Notes under the pieces: generated by a model
Told to the model about the DNA's origin: nothing
Databases searched by the model: none
The model's input: the letters and a program-made list of their open reading frames with translations, nothing else
Translations under genes and position numbers: made by a program
Assembly (NCBI GenBank): GCA_022482815.1
Contig: JAKVOM010000001.1
Location: forward strand, 248,001 to 312,000
Origin: Acidaminococcus sp.
GTDB lineage: Bacteria > Bacillota > Negativicutes > Acidaminococcales > Acidaminococcaceae
Length of the DNA stretch: 64,000 bases
Reading direction: 5' to 3'
Shown: positions 16,736 to 25,210 of the stretch, piece after piece
How the letters are laid out: the number at the start of each line of letters is the position of its first letter
Position numbering within the stretch: the stretch's first letter is position 1

Positions 16736-16771
16736 ATGAAGCTAAAAATAACGTATTTAAATAATGACTAG
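16736..16771 (+). CDS. Possible 11-codon leader ORF
   Basis: ATG at 16736 follows AGGAGG by 4-5 nt, immediately after the palindrome, and reads MKLKITYLNND before TAG. It is in the 5' leader of the pirin gene. It could be a leader peptide or the remnant start of a lost regulator gene. Evidence is only the Shine-Dalgarno and position. Confidence 0.3.
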   Translation: MKLKITYLNND

Positions 16772-16841
16772 TCTGTAGATAGAGAGTGCCTGTCAGGATA
16801 CTTAAAATCTGTATGCTTAGATTAAAGGAGGTTCTACCATT

Positions 16842-17684
16842 ATGGAACGCAAAATTACGCATCGTGTAAAAGGTTATGCAACTGTGGATGGTGCCGGCGT
16901 GCATCTGATCCGCGTCTTAGGAAATGAAACGGTAAAAGATTTTGATCCTTTCCTCATGCTGGATTCTTTTGATTCCAGTAATCCTGATGATTACACTGCC
17001 GGATTCCCTATGCATCCGCACAGAGGCATCGAGACGATTACCTTTCTGGCCCATGGCAGCATAAGCCATCGTGATACCATGGGATTTGAAGATACGATTA
17101 CTGACGGAGAAGTACAGTATATGAATGCCGGGTCCGGTGTGCTCCACGAAGAACAAATTCCTGCCGTTCCGAGAGAATACGGTCTGCAGTTATGGCTCAA
17201 CCTTCCGGCAAAGGAAAAGATGTCATCTCCTCTCTACCACGCAATCAAGAAAAACGAGATTCAGGAGATTCCCTTTGACGGAGGAACGCTTCGGCTGCTT
17301 ATGGGGTCCTTCAAGACATGGAAAGGCTATGAAAGCCGTCACCTGCCCCTCGATTACTACCACATCAAAATCGAAGCAGGTAAATCCCTTACCATCCAAA
17401 CTGAAAGAGACCGTTCCTGCATGGCTTTCACCCTCCAGGGCAGTGCCGTCATTGGCGGAGAAGAAGTCGGAGAAAAAACAGCCGTTAAGTTTTCAGAAGG
17501 AGATACAGTGACTATCCAGGGCGGAAAAGAAGGAGCCGAAGTGATGTTTATGAGTTCCAAGGCTCTTGGTGAACCAGTATACTGGGGCGGTCCGGTTGTC
17601 ATGGACAGCAAGGCAGGTTTGTACGAAGCCTTTTCCGAATTAAGGAGAGGAACATTTTTGAAGGAAAAAATGGCAAAAGAGTGA
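16842..17684 (+). CDS. Pirin-family cupin protein
   Basis: 280 aa bicupin. The N-terminal cupin carries the metal-binding signature FPMHPHRGIETITF (about residues 50-63) and the later ligands in GVLHEEQ (about 100-106), all intact, so an iron-binding active site is expected. The C-terminal cupin is more variable. Pirins include quercetin-dioxygenase-like enzymes and regulators; which applies here cannot be told. AAAGGAGG precedes the start. Expression is probably repressible through the palindromic promoter at 16666-16728. Confidence 0.9.
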   Translation: MERKITHRVKGYATVDGAGVHLIRVLGNETVKDFDPFLMLDSFDSSNPDDYTAGFPMHPHRGIETITFLAHGSISHRDTMGFEDTITDGEVQYMNAGSGVLHEEQIPAVPREYGLQLWLNLPAKEKMSSPLYHAIKKNEIQEIPFDGGTLRLLMGSFKTWKGYESRHLPLDYYHIKIEAGKSLTIQTERDRSCMAFTLQGSAVIGGEEVGEKTAVKFSEGDTVTIQGGKEGAEVMFMSSKALGEPVYWGGPVVMDSKAGLYEAFSELRRGTFLKEKMAKE

Positions 17685-17699
17685 AGAACTGTTGGCTAC

Positions 17700-18193
17700 C
17701 ATTCACCGCAAGCGGTTCCCCTTCCTCCGACTTCACTGCGTGAAGTGGAAGAAGGTCTTAGCGGAGTGCCAAATCTGACGAAAGCGAAAAAGAACCGGTG
17801 AAAAAATAAAAAGCGCTTTTGGCTTTTTGGCCTATGGCATATAGCCCAGTAAAGTGGATAGTGGCTAGTGGAGAGTGGTTAGCACTGTAGTGCTGGCAGC
17901 TACTTTGGCGGATTCTTGAGATAGAATGCAGCGAGCAGCTAGTAGAAAATAAAGGCGCTTTTGGCTTATGGTATTTAGCCTCGCTGCAGCAGTGTAGTGA
18001 AGGTTTTGATTCAAATAAATATTATGTAAAACCTGAAATTTAGCAAATAACCTAAATTTCAGGTTTTATTTTTTATAAGTTCAAAGAAAAATGCCTTGTC
18101 ATTTTTCGTCCACAGGCGGAATGCGGGCTGCGGGCGGCGGAAAGCGTGAAAAAGGACTGTGAAATAATGTGCACGCATTATTTCACAGCCCCT
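17700..18193 (+). repeat. Composite intergenic repeat, copy R4 (plus orientation)
   Basis: Modules in order: M9 (17700-17790, CACCGCAAGCGGTTCCCC, later GGAAGAAGGTC), B (about 17812), C (about 17850-17925), B (about 17955), tail, palindrome A (18028-18067, perfect 16-bp arms), D (18070-18140) and an E hairpin (about 18154-18192) that ends next to the C26 hydrolase stop and can terminate it. The C-B-tail-A-D part is nearly identical to R1, 10 kb away. Confidence 0.85.
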
Positions 18194-18204
18194 TATCACA
18201 TCGG

Positions 18205-19188
18205 TTATTTACTTGCCGCCTTTACCAGGCCTTTAATGATGTTAAGGCAGGTATCAACGTCACACAGCGCTTCGTCAGGCTTTCCTTCGGCAATGGCCAG
18301 GGAGCAGTCATTTTCGGGATGGAACTGAACCCCAACGATAAAATCCTTGGAAGGATTTTCAACGCCTTCCACGATGCTCACGCCGTTGTCAACGGTTTTA
18401 GCCGTTTGGATCAGGCCGCTGCCGATCAGGCTGTCAATGGCCTGATGGTGCCAGGAAGAAACGTTAGCCAACTTGGTATCGCCCACCAGTTCATACAAGT
18501 GAGACTTCTTATTGGTGATGACTATATCATGACGGGCGTACGTTCTGTTCGGTGCCCCCACGGGCATTCTGTGCAGGTCATGATAAGCAGCGCCCTTTTC
18601 GGCATAATAGGTCGGGATATCCTGGATGAAAGTCACCCCGGAAACGATACCCAGCATCTGTTCGCCGCGGCAAACACCGAGTGCCGGAATATTCTTATCG
18701 ATGCAGTATGCCCACAGCGTATAATCGGAAATATCACGGGTTGCATTGATTTCTTCTCCCTTGTTAGCTTCCTTCTGCGGGACTTTAAAAAGGGAAGGAC
18801 TGATATCTTCGCCGCCGGTAAAGAACACACCATCAATGCCCTTCATGACCTCTGCCACATTGGTCTTATCGTAAGTGCGGGCCTTGATTTTATCGGCGTA
18901 ACTTTGTTTCAGCATGCCGGAGGGTTCCAGGCAGCTTTCATCGACTGTACCGTCTGCTTTGTACTTGACATCCTTGCTGGTTACCTGTTTGAGTTCCACC
19001 GGAATTCCGCCGGCTGCCTCAATGACTTTTTTCAGGTTATCATAGCCATCCCTGCTGCTCTCCCAGGAAATACCGATTACTGGCTTTTTGGCCTCGGCAG
19101 CCATTGCGAGCGCCGGCAAAAGAGCACAGAATGCCATGGCAATCATCAGGAAGAATGCGGTGAATTTTCGTTTGAAGCCGATTTTCAT
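18205..19188 (-). CDS. Exported class I glutamine amidotransferase-like hydrolase (peptidase C26, PuuD-like)
   Basis: 327 aa. A clear signal peptide (FTAFFLMIAMAFCALLPALAMA, split after about residue 30) precedes a C26 domain with DGVFFTGGEDISP, nucleophile motif LGVCRGEQMLG and catalytic His in VGVQFHPEND. PuuD-type enzymes cleave gamma-glutamyl bonds (gamma-glutamyl-GABA, folate polyglutamates) in the cytoplasm; here the signal peptide places the enzyme in the periplasm or envelope. Monocistronic. A strong Shine-Dalgarno (GGAGGGATTGTT) precedes the start. Confidence 0.85.
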   Translation of the reverse strand: MKIGFKRKFTAFFLMIAMAFCALLPALAMAAEAKKPVIGISWESSRDGYDNLKKVIEAAGGIPVELKQVTSKDVKYKADGTVDESCLEPSGMLKQSYADKIKARTYDKTNVAEVMKGIDGVFFTGGEDISPSLFKVPQKEANKGEEINATRDISDYTLWAYCIDKNIPALGVCRGEQMLGIVSGVTFIQDIPTYYAEKGAAYHDLHRMPVGAPNRTYARHDIVITNKKSHLYELVGDTKLANVSSWHHQAIDSLIGSGLIQTAKTVDNGVSIVEGVENPSKDFIVGVQFHPENDCSLAIAEGKPDEALCDVDTCLNIIKGLVKAASK

Positions 19189-19274
19189 AACAATCCCTCC
19201 AATTCATATAAGTCTGCCGCCAGAATAGACAGCAGACCTTTTATATGAATAATTTTATCAGGATTATAAATATT

Positions 19275-19358
19275 TATAAGAAAATTTTCAGTATATGCGT
19301 TCAATACCCGTACTTAAATCTATTTTGTGTAAAATTTTATACATAAAATTTTCTTATA
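19275..19358. promoter_or_regulatory. Spaced perfect inverted repeat upstream of the C26 gene
   Basis: TATAAGAAAATTTT (19275-19288) and AAAATTTTCTTATA (19345-19358) are perfect 14-bp arms 56 bp apart in an AT-rich gap (19189-19442). Could be two operator sites or a long stem. The remainder of the gap shows no gene. Confidence 0.4.
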
Positions 19359-19442
19359 CTGAGATTTATTCCGAACGAAATAATTTTATAACTTTCACTC
19401 GCTGTATTTGTAAAGGTCTGATGCCTGCAGACTGTAAAAAAG

Positions 19443-19479
19443 AGCCATGAGGCAATGATTGCACATTGCTTCATGGCTC
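19443..19479 (-). terminator. Terminator after the GntP-type permease gene
   Basis: GAGCCATGAGGCAATG pairs with CATTGCTTCATGGCTC; on the minus strand a T-run follows. A variant of the E-type hairpin seen elsewhere in the window. Confidence 0.85.
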
Positions 19480-19501
19480 CATTTCTTACAAATTCAACTT
19501 G

Positions 19502-20839
19502 TCAATGTACAAGAGACCCAATGACCCAGGCCGCAGCCAGACCAGACAGGGACATGACGACGTTCTGGCAGAAGCACAGCGTTTTCATAGTCGTCTTGAT
19601 GTCATAACCCATGAATTCGCTGAATACCCAGGTAAAGCTGTTGTTGACGTGAGATCCGAGAGATGCACCGGCACTGATAGAAAGGAAAGCCTGAAGCGGA
19701 GTCAGGAGCCCACTCTCACACAGCGGCACGGCAAGGCCTGCAGCCATGATTTCTGCTACAGAACCGGATCCTTGGGCAAACTTGGAAAAACCGGTAATCA
19801 GGAACGGAATCAAAAAGACCGGAATGGGAGATGCAGCAAGCGCATTTGCAATCTGAGTACCTACGCCCGTGACGCTGACGATGTTGGCCAATGCGCCGCC
19901 GGCAGCCGTGATAAAGACAATCGGGCCGGCCGTTGTCAATGCGTCCGTCATAGGAGCAAATTTTTTATCTTTTTCCAGGTAATCTCCGAGAAGAAGGACT
20001 GCTGCCAGGATACCGATGCACAAGGCAATGTTCTTATCGCCAAGGAAATTAATGACCATAAGCGCCGGAGATCCTTTGGCCAGGATAAATTTGCCAATGG
20101 ATTTCATTAAAATCAGGACAATAGGGAGAAGAATAGGTGCCATGGAAGCCACGAAGGAAGGCATCCTGGAAGGATCATTTTCTTCTGCTTCGTCATTTGT
20201 ATGTTCATTTTCAAGGGGTACAAACCAGTTTTCCGGTTTCCGTGCAAGATAAAATTCACCAAAAGCCCAGGAAGCAATGGTGACTACGAGCGCTGCCGGA
20301 AGGCCCCACATAATGGAAGTCCCGACATCAAGACCCAGTACAGCGACGACGGCGAGCGGCGCCGGTGTCGGTGCAACGAATGCGTTAGTGGCAAGGAGCG
20401 AGCAGGCAGTAACAACACCCAGCGAGCAGGCAGTTTTACCACTCTTGCGGGCCACAGATTTCACGAGCGGAGAAAGTAAGACCAGAGCCACATCGCTGAA
20501 AACAGGAATAGCGACGACGTAGCCCGTAGCAGCCAGGGCTCCGCTGGCATTTTTGGTGCCCGTAAAACGCAGCAGCGTTTCAGCAATCTGCTGACATGCC
20601 TTGGATTTTTCGAGATAAATCCCGAGGATCGTACCGAAAATGACCATCAGACCAATACTGCGGCAAGTCTTTGCAAAACCATCTACGACTGCTTTAATGG
20701 TCGCATCCGTCCCCAAACCACAGAACAGACCGATGCCAAGACTGGCAATCAGCATGCAGATAAAGGGACCCAGCTTCGTTTTCATCATCATCATGAGCAT
20801 AATAATGAGGCCGATTAAAAAGATCCAGATTTGAAACAT
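19502..20839 (-). CDS. GntP-family permease
   Basis: 445 aa, about 12-14 transmembrane segments. The N-terminus has WIFLIGLIIMLMMMM, the family's VFSDVALVLLSPL-type region lies at about 115-130, and the C-terminal SLGSHVNNSFTWV is characteristic. Family members import gluconate and related hydroxy acids or D-serine. The start at 20839 follows AAAGGGTGG. It is divergent from a LysR regulator with an inverted repeat in the shared spacer, so it is probably induced by its substrate. No sugar-acid enzyme is adjacent, so the substrate is open. Confidence 0.88.
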   Translation of the reverse strand: MFQIWIFLIGLIIMLMMMMKTKLGPFICMLIASLGIGLFCGLGTDATIKAVVDGFAKTCRSIGLMVIFGTILGIYLEKSKACQQIAETLLRFTGTKNASGALAATGYVVAIPVFSDVALVLLSPLVKSVARKSGKTACSLGVVTACSLLATNAFVAPTPAPLAVVAVLGLDVGTSIMWGLPAALVVTIASWAFGEFYLARKPENWFVPLENEHTNDEAEENDPSRMPSFVASMAPILLPIVLILMKSIGKFILAKGSPALMVINFLGDKNIALCIGILAAVLLLGDYLEKDKKFAPMTDALTTAGPIVFITAAGGALANIVSVTGVGTQIANALAASPIPVFLIPFLITGFSKFAQGSGSVAEIMAAGLAVPLCESGLLTPLQAFLSISAGASLGSHVNNSFTWVFSEFMGYDIKTTMKTLCFCQNVVMSLSGLAAAWVIGSLVH

Positions 20840-20925
20840 TCGATTCCACCCTTTCCGCAAATGTTTTCCGAAAATTCTTTACAATTTCTTTATATCATAG
20901 GGATACCCCAAAGTAAATCAGATAA

Positions 20926-20965
20926 TTACCGCTCATATTTAAAGTAAAAACTTGTAATGCGGTAA
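20926..20965. promoter_or_regulatory. Probable LysR operator (TTACCGC / GCGGTAA)
   Basis: TTACCGC (20926-20932) and GCGGTAA (20959-20965) form a 7-bp inverted repeat in the spacer between the divergent permease and LysR genes. Confidence 0.45.
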
Positions 20966-21014
20966 CAAATTTAATATAATTGAGAAAAACATGGCGACAA
21001 GGAAGGGAGTTATC

Positions 21015-22022
21015 GTGAAAACTGCTTTTGAAATGTTTCTTCTCGCCGCGGAAGAATTAAATTTTTCCCGCGCTGCAGAACGAGCCTACGTTACTCCGCA
21101 GTGCCTGAGTGATCATATCAAGCGTCTGGAAGCGCACTATCACGTCAAACTGTTCGAACGCCGCCCCCACCTTCGTTTGACAGCCGAGGGGGCAGCCATG
21201 CTGCGCTTTCTTTCGAGAACGCAGGCCCTGGAACTCAGTCTGATTAACGAACTGGCCGATATCAGCCATGGCATCCGCGGTGTACTCAGGCTGGGAATTC
21301 CGCTTACGCGCGGAGAACTCCTCGTCCCCACCCTGGTGCCGGAATTTCAAAAAAAGTATCCCAACGTAGATGTCAGGATACGGCTTAACGATACCCAGAA
21401 ACTCGAAGAAATGCTGCTCAGCGGGGAAATCGATCTCTTTCTTGGCGTAGATGCAAGAGAACACCCTCTCTTTGACAAAGAAGTCATTGCCAATGAACCT
21501 CTTTATCTTGTCATTCCGGAGAAACTGCTGAAAAAGTATTTCGGGTCCCGTACCGAAGATAAAATTCGTGAATGTTACACAAGCCGCATTGATTTAAAAG
21601 GGCTTTCCGACATTCCGCTGATTATGGGATATAAAAATTCCACTTCAACGATTGCAGTGGAAAATTTCCTGATGAAAGACCATATTTCCGCATCCATGCC
21701 CATTCAGGTCAGCAATTTCAGTATTACACTCGATCTCTGCCGCAGCGGCAACTACTCCACCTTTTGCTCCCTGGCCATACTTCGTCAGCTGCAAAGAGAT
21801 GAAGAAAAGGGGCACAAATTCGGCGACAGACTGCACATTTTCCGGGTAAATGATTTGGATAAGGAAATGGAAATCAGCATTGTTACCCATCGTGACAGTC
21901 AGTCACTTCGCTATATGACAGATTTTAAAGAACTCTTAAAAAAGTATGCATGCCGGGAAATGCAAAATGCAAAGCTTCTGGTGGAAAAAGAACAAGAAAA
22001 TTATTTGAAGGAAAATTCTTAA
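21015..22022 (+). CDS. LysR-family transcriptional regulator
   Basis: 335 aa. Helix-turn-helix LNFSRAAERAYVTPQCLSDH in residues about 14-33, then a substrate-binding domain. Start chosen at GTG 21015 because GGAAGGGAG lies just upstream; the ATG at 20991 lacks a ribosome-binding site. Divergently paired with the GntP-type permease, its likely target. Confidence 0.88.
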   Translation: MKTAFEMFLLAAEELNFSRAAERAYVTPQCLSDHIKRLEAHYHVKLFERRPHLRLTAEGAAMLRFLSRTQALELSLINELADISHGIRGVLRLGIPLTRGELLVPTLVPEFQKKYPNVDVRIRLNDTQKLEEMLLSGEIDLFLGVDAREHPLFDKEVIANEPLYLVIPEKLLKKYFGSRTEDKIRECYTSRIDLKGLSDIPLIMGYKNSTSTIAVENFLMKDHISASMPIQVSNFSITLDLCRSGNYSTFCSLAILRQLQRDEEKGHKFGDRLHIFRVNDLDKEMEISIVTHRDSQSLRYMTDFKELLKKYACREMQNAKLLVEKEQENYLKENS

Positions 22023-22077
22023 GTTACTATCACGTCCCTCCGTGGTAGTATGTGACCTCAGATACGTAATTAGAATC

Positions 22078-22119
22078 AAGAAGAGCTGTGAAGGAGCAAC
22101 CGTCCTTCACAGCTCTTTT
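22078..22119. terminator. Terminator between LysR and L,D-transpeptidase genes
   Basis: AAGAGCTGTGAAGGA pairs with TCCTTCACAGCTCTT, T-run on the plus side; convergent genes on both sides. Confidence 0.85.
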
Positions 22120-22193
22120 ATACGTAAATCTTACCAGTATTCTTTTTTCCAATTACGTAAAAGAATATTGCAGGGGATCATCACTTGTTTTGC

Positions 22194-22865
22194 TCACTCT
22201 ACAATCGTAACTTTCGTCCCTACTTTCACGACTTTCTTCAGTTTCCGCAGATTTTCGTTTTTCAGACGGATACAGCCTTCCGAAGCATTGGTCTCGATGG
22301 AAGCCGGATCATGGGTGCCATGAATACCGATTCCATCCCATTTTCCCTTGCTGACAGAAGTCGTATCAAGACTCAGGAACCATGGCCCGTAAGCGTGCTC
22401 AATGACGCCCTTCCCATCATGAAAATCATGGGACCAGGACGACGCATCATCAATTTCATCAATGTAAAAATTTCCCGTCGGAGTCATGTTATCGCCGGGT
22501 TTCGTTTTCTGCCCGGCACCACCTTTGCCGATGGCACAGCCCCAGGCAGCGACTTTTTCTCCATGGTCCAGTAAGTACAGGGTATGTTCTCCCTTGACAA
22601 TCAGGATTGAATAATCATGATCTCCCGCTGTCTCAGGAATCGTTTCCGGCAGTTTCTGCACGTCCTGCTTTGCGTTTTCAGGAGCAAGCTCGGTTTGAGC
22701 GGCTTGTGGGGAAGATTCTTCTTTGTGCAATAAGTTCCCGACTGTATCGGCAAGATAAAATGCTCCAAAAGCCGCCGCAGCCACCACAAGGAGAAGAAAA
22801 ATCAATTTACCGTAGGCCGGTCTGCGCTTCCGCGGCCTTCTTCCATATTCCTGGTTCATCATCAT
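22194..22865 (-). CDS. L,D-transpeptidase (YkuD) with membrane anchor
   Basis: 223 aa. A basic N-terminus and one membrane segment (about residues 20-42) are followed by a linker and a YkuD domain with catalytic motif IGIHGTHDPASIETN-ASEGCIRL (His and the SxGC Cys present). It crosslinks peptidoglycan or attaches proteins to it, in the periplasm. Its start overlaps the upstream stop (ATGA), so it is coupled to the zinc-ribbon/SH3 gene. Last gene of a five-gene minus-strand cluster from 26047. Confidence 0.92.
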   Translation of the reverse strand: MMMNQEYGRRPRKRRPAYGKLIFLLLVVAAAAFGAFYLADTVGNLLHKEESSPQAAQTELAPENAKQDVQKLPETIPETAGDHDYSILIVKGEHTLYLLDHGEKVAAWGCAIGKGGAGQKTKPGDNMTPTGNFYIDEIDDASSWSHDFHDGKGVIEHAYGPWFLSLDTTSVSKGKWDGIGIHGTHDPASIETNASEGCIRLKNENLRKLKKVVKVGTKVTIVE

Positions 22866-23518
22866 TCTGCCCTGCAGTATTGCCGATAAACCCAGCCGAC
22901 CTGTCCGCTGCTGCGTCTGACTTCATACCAGTCCCCGGCAATTTTAAGGATCTGCACAGTCTCCCCTTTATCAAAATAATCCAGGGATTCGTAGTTCGTA
23001 CCCGGCCCTTCCCGGACGTAGACTTCGGTACCGGTAATGACGCCGCGGGTCTTAGGCTTGGGTGCAGGCGCTGCCTGCTCATCGCTGCCGGACTGCTTGG
23101 CCGTTTCCTGCTTAGCCAGTTCGGCTTTAGCCTCATTTTTGGCCTGCACTTTGATAGCCTCAGCTTCTGCCTGCCGTTTCGGAATCACGACGGACTGATA
23201 ATAATAGTATCCGCCGAATCCGGCACATAATCCGATAATCACGGCAATCAAAATCAGCATCATAGGATTCTTATTTTTCTTAGGCGCAGCCGGAGCCGGG
23301 ACAGGCGGTACCTGCGAACCCGTCTGACGTGCGCGGCGGGAAGTCGAACCGGCAGCATTTTGTGTCAGCGGTGTTCCGCACGCCACACAAAACTGCGACT
23401 CTGCCTTATTCACCTTTCCGCACTTCGGGCAGCGCTGGATCCGTGTGCCGCAGTGAGTACAAAAAGAAGCACCCTCATTAATTTTATTACCACAAACTGG
23501 ACAAATCTCTTCCACCAT
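22862..23518 (-). CDS. Double zinc-ribbon membrane protein with SH3b domain
   Basis: 218 aa. Two zinc ribbons (CPVCGNKINEGASFCTHCG; CPKCGKVNKAESQFCVACG) in residues 1-50, a Pro/Ala linker, one transmembrane helix (about 88-108), an Ala/Glu/Lys-rich coil, and a C-terminal bacterial SH3 domain (VYVREGPGTNYESLDY, GWVYRQYC). The ribbon end should be cytoplasmic and the SH3 end periplasmic, where it may contact peptidoglycan. Coupled by ATGA overlap to the L,D-transpeptidase. AAAGGA precedes the start. Confidence 0.85.
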   Translation of the reverse strand: MVEEICPVCGNKINEGASFCTHCGTRIQRCPKCGKVNKAESQFCVACGTPLTQNAAGSTSRRARQTGSQVPPVPAPAAPKKNKNPMMLILIAVIIGLCAGFGGYYYYQSVVIPKRQAEAEAIKVQAKNEAKAELAKQETAKQSGSDEQAAPAPKPKTRGVITGTEVYVREGPGTNYESLDYFDKGETVQILKIAGDWYEVRRSSGQVGWVYRQYCRAE

Positions 23519-23541
23519 TCACATTCCTTTCTTTTTGGACT

Positions 23542-24258
23542 TCAGTACTGTTTATACAAATCAGGCCGTTGGAGCGGATCCGGGCCGAAGCGGTTCGGAC
23601 CCACCGTGCCTTTGGCAAAAAGCAAATAAAGATAGTACAAATTTCCGAAAATCGGTACAAAAAGAAGTGCCGCAAACCATCCGCTTTTGTTGAGGTCATG
23701 GACTCTCCGGATATCTAACGGCAGCGTGAGAAGGTTCACCAGTGCATCAAAGGCCACATTCGTATCCGAGAAGATATCGTCGTCTCCAAAAATAAGGGCC
23801 ATCACCATGAACGCAATCGTAAATACAATGCTGCGCATCAGATAGCGTTTGCGGTTCAGCCTGCCCCGCGTACGCAGGAACACATCCTGCAAAGAGTCTT
23901 CCGGTGTGCCCTCGTACGTCGGCGGCACTGCCGGCCCGCCTGCATTACCGTAACCATAATTCTGATAACCGTTTCCTTGGTAATAGGATTCGCCCGGACC
24001 TGCCTGCGTACCGCTCCAGGCAGCTCCCTGTGCGCCGTTTCCCGGTCCGCCGCAGCCATTACCGTCAGGCTGTCCTGCTCCGCCGTAACCGGCCTTCTGC
24101 TGCGGTCCCGATGCTGTGTTTTTCCGGCCCTGCCAGGCTTCCCCTGCCGCACCTGCGGATGACTGCGCCTGCGCATCCGCTACCGGAGCCCCACAGTTTG
24201 GGCAAAAGCGGGCACCGTCCGGAATTTCACGGCCGCACTGAGTGCAAAATCCTGCCAT
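23542..24258 (-). CDS. Zinc-ribbon DUF805 membrane protein with Gly/Gln/Tyr-rich linker
   Basis: 238 aa. Zinc ribbon CTQCGREIPDGARFCPNCG (residues 5-23), a long low-complexity linker rich in Gly, Gln, Asn and Tyr (about 30-115), and a DUF805 membrane domain (VFLRTRGRLNRKRYL, RRVHDLNKSGWFAALLF, GPNRFGPDPL). Paralogous to the protein at 15846-16397 but with a much longer linker. Function unknown. Gap to the next gene 23 bp, same operon. Confidence 0.85.
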   Translation of the reverse strand: MAGFCTQCGREIPDGARFCPNCGAPVADAQAQSSAGAAGEAWQGRKNTASGPQQKAGYGGAGQPDGNGCGGPGNGAQGAAWSGTQAGPGESYYQGNGYQNYGYGNAGGPAVPPTYEGTPEDSLQDVFLRTRGRLNRKRYLMRSIVFTIAFMVMALIFGDDDIFSDTNVAFDALVNLLTLPLDIRRVHDLNKSGWFAALLFVPIFGNLYYLYLLFAKGTVGPNRFGPDPLQRPDLYKQY

Positions 24259-24277
24259 TTCCTGTCATCACCTTTCT

Positions 24278-25198
24278 TCAGCCGGGGTTTCCACTTTCCA
24301 CGTAGGCCCGGTAAACCTGACGGGAGATATCGGCCATGCGGCTGTACGCACAATAGTTCCCGGAAAAAATTACCAGCACATACGCGCCTTTCGGAGAGTA
24401 AACGATACCCCCGTCATGACGTACATCGTTGACTTCGCCCGTTTTATGGGCAATTTCAATACCCGCAGGAACTCCTGCTGGAAGAATTTCCCGGTCCTTC
24501 TGCTTTTTATAAATAGCGAGCATTTCCTGATCCAGCTCCGGACTGACGCATTTTCCCTGATGCAGTCTGGTAAAAAGGAGGCCTATATCCTGCACATCAG
24601 TCAGATTGTCCCGTCCTGCCCGGATAGCTTCATAATCCATCATTTTGCGCCGCAGTTTACTATGAGTATAGCCATGAGTTTCCATGTAGCGGTTGATGGA
24701 ATCCATACCCAGCCGGTCAATCATGATATTGGTAGCCGTATTGTCGCTGTCGACAATCATCGTTTCAAGAACCCTGGCAAGGGACACCCGCGTGCCGTAA
24801 TCCAGGCCCTGCAGTACGCCGGAACCGCCGACGACATTGTCACGGCTCAGCACAAAAGACTCATCCCGCTTCAGCTCTCCGTCAGCCATGGCCTCATAGG
24901 CTCTGGCGAGGATAAACACTTTAATCATACTGGCAGAAGACATGGTCTGAGGCTTGCGCGTGTAAACCTTGCCCGTCTCCATATCGGCAAAGTAAAGGGA
25001 ACAGGGGCTCCCCTGCTGTACGGCTTTTTCCACGGCCGACAGGTCACGCACAGGTTTTTGTGGTTCCTGCGGCGTTTTGGCAGTTTTTTCTACAGTCTTA
25101 CCCGGTTCTTTTTCAGGAAAGACGTCCGCCTTCAAAAAGCCGCATCCACTAACCGTCACTGCACAAAGAACGGCTGCTATGGCTTGTTTTATGTTCAC
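24278..25198 (-). CDS. Lipoprotein with class A beta-lactamase-type serine hydrolase domain
   Basis: 306 aa. Lipobox VTVSGC at residues about 14-19 predicts a lipid-anchored periplasmic protein. The hydrolase domain carries SxxK (SASMIK), SDN (DSDNTATN) and KTG (HKTGEVND). The Glu166 position is uncertain: the corresponding region reads MMDYEAIRAGRDN. It may be a beta-lactamase, a DD-peptidase-like enzyme or a penicillin-binding sensor. A paralogue with the same motifs lies at 29081-29956. Part of the envelope gene cluster 26047-22194. Confidence 0.85.
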   Translation of the reverse strand: MNIKQAIAAVLCAVTVSGCGFLKADVFPEKEPGKTVEKTAKTPQEPQKPVRDLSAVEKAVQQGSPCSLYFADMETGKVYTRKPQTMSSASMIKVFILARAYEAMADGELKRDESFVLSRDNVVGGSGVLQGLDYGTRVSLARVLETMIVDSDNTATNIMIDRLGMDSINRYMETHGYTHSKLRRKMMDYEAIRAGRDNLTDVQDIGLLFTRLHQGKCVSPELDQEMLAIYKKQKDREILPAGVPAGIEIAHKTGEVNDVRHDGGIVYSPKGAYVLVIFSGNYCAYSRMADISRQVYRAYVESGNPG

Positions 25199-25210
25199 GC
25201 TGCAGTCTCC

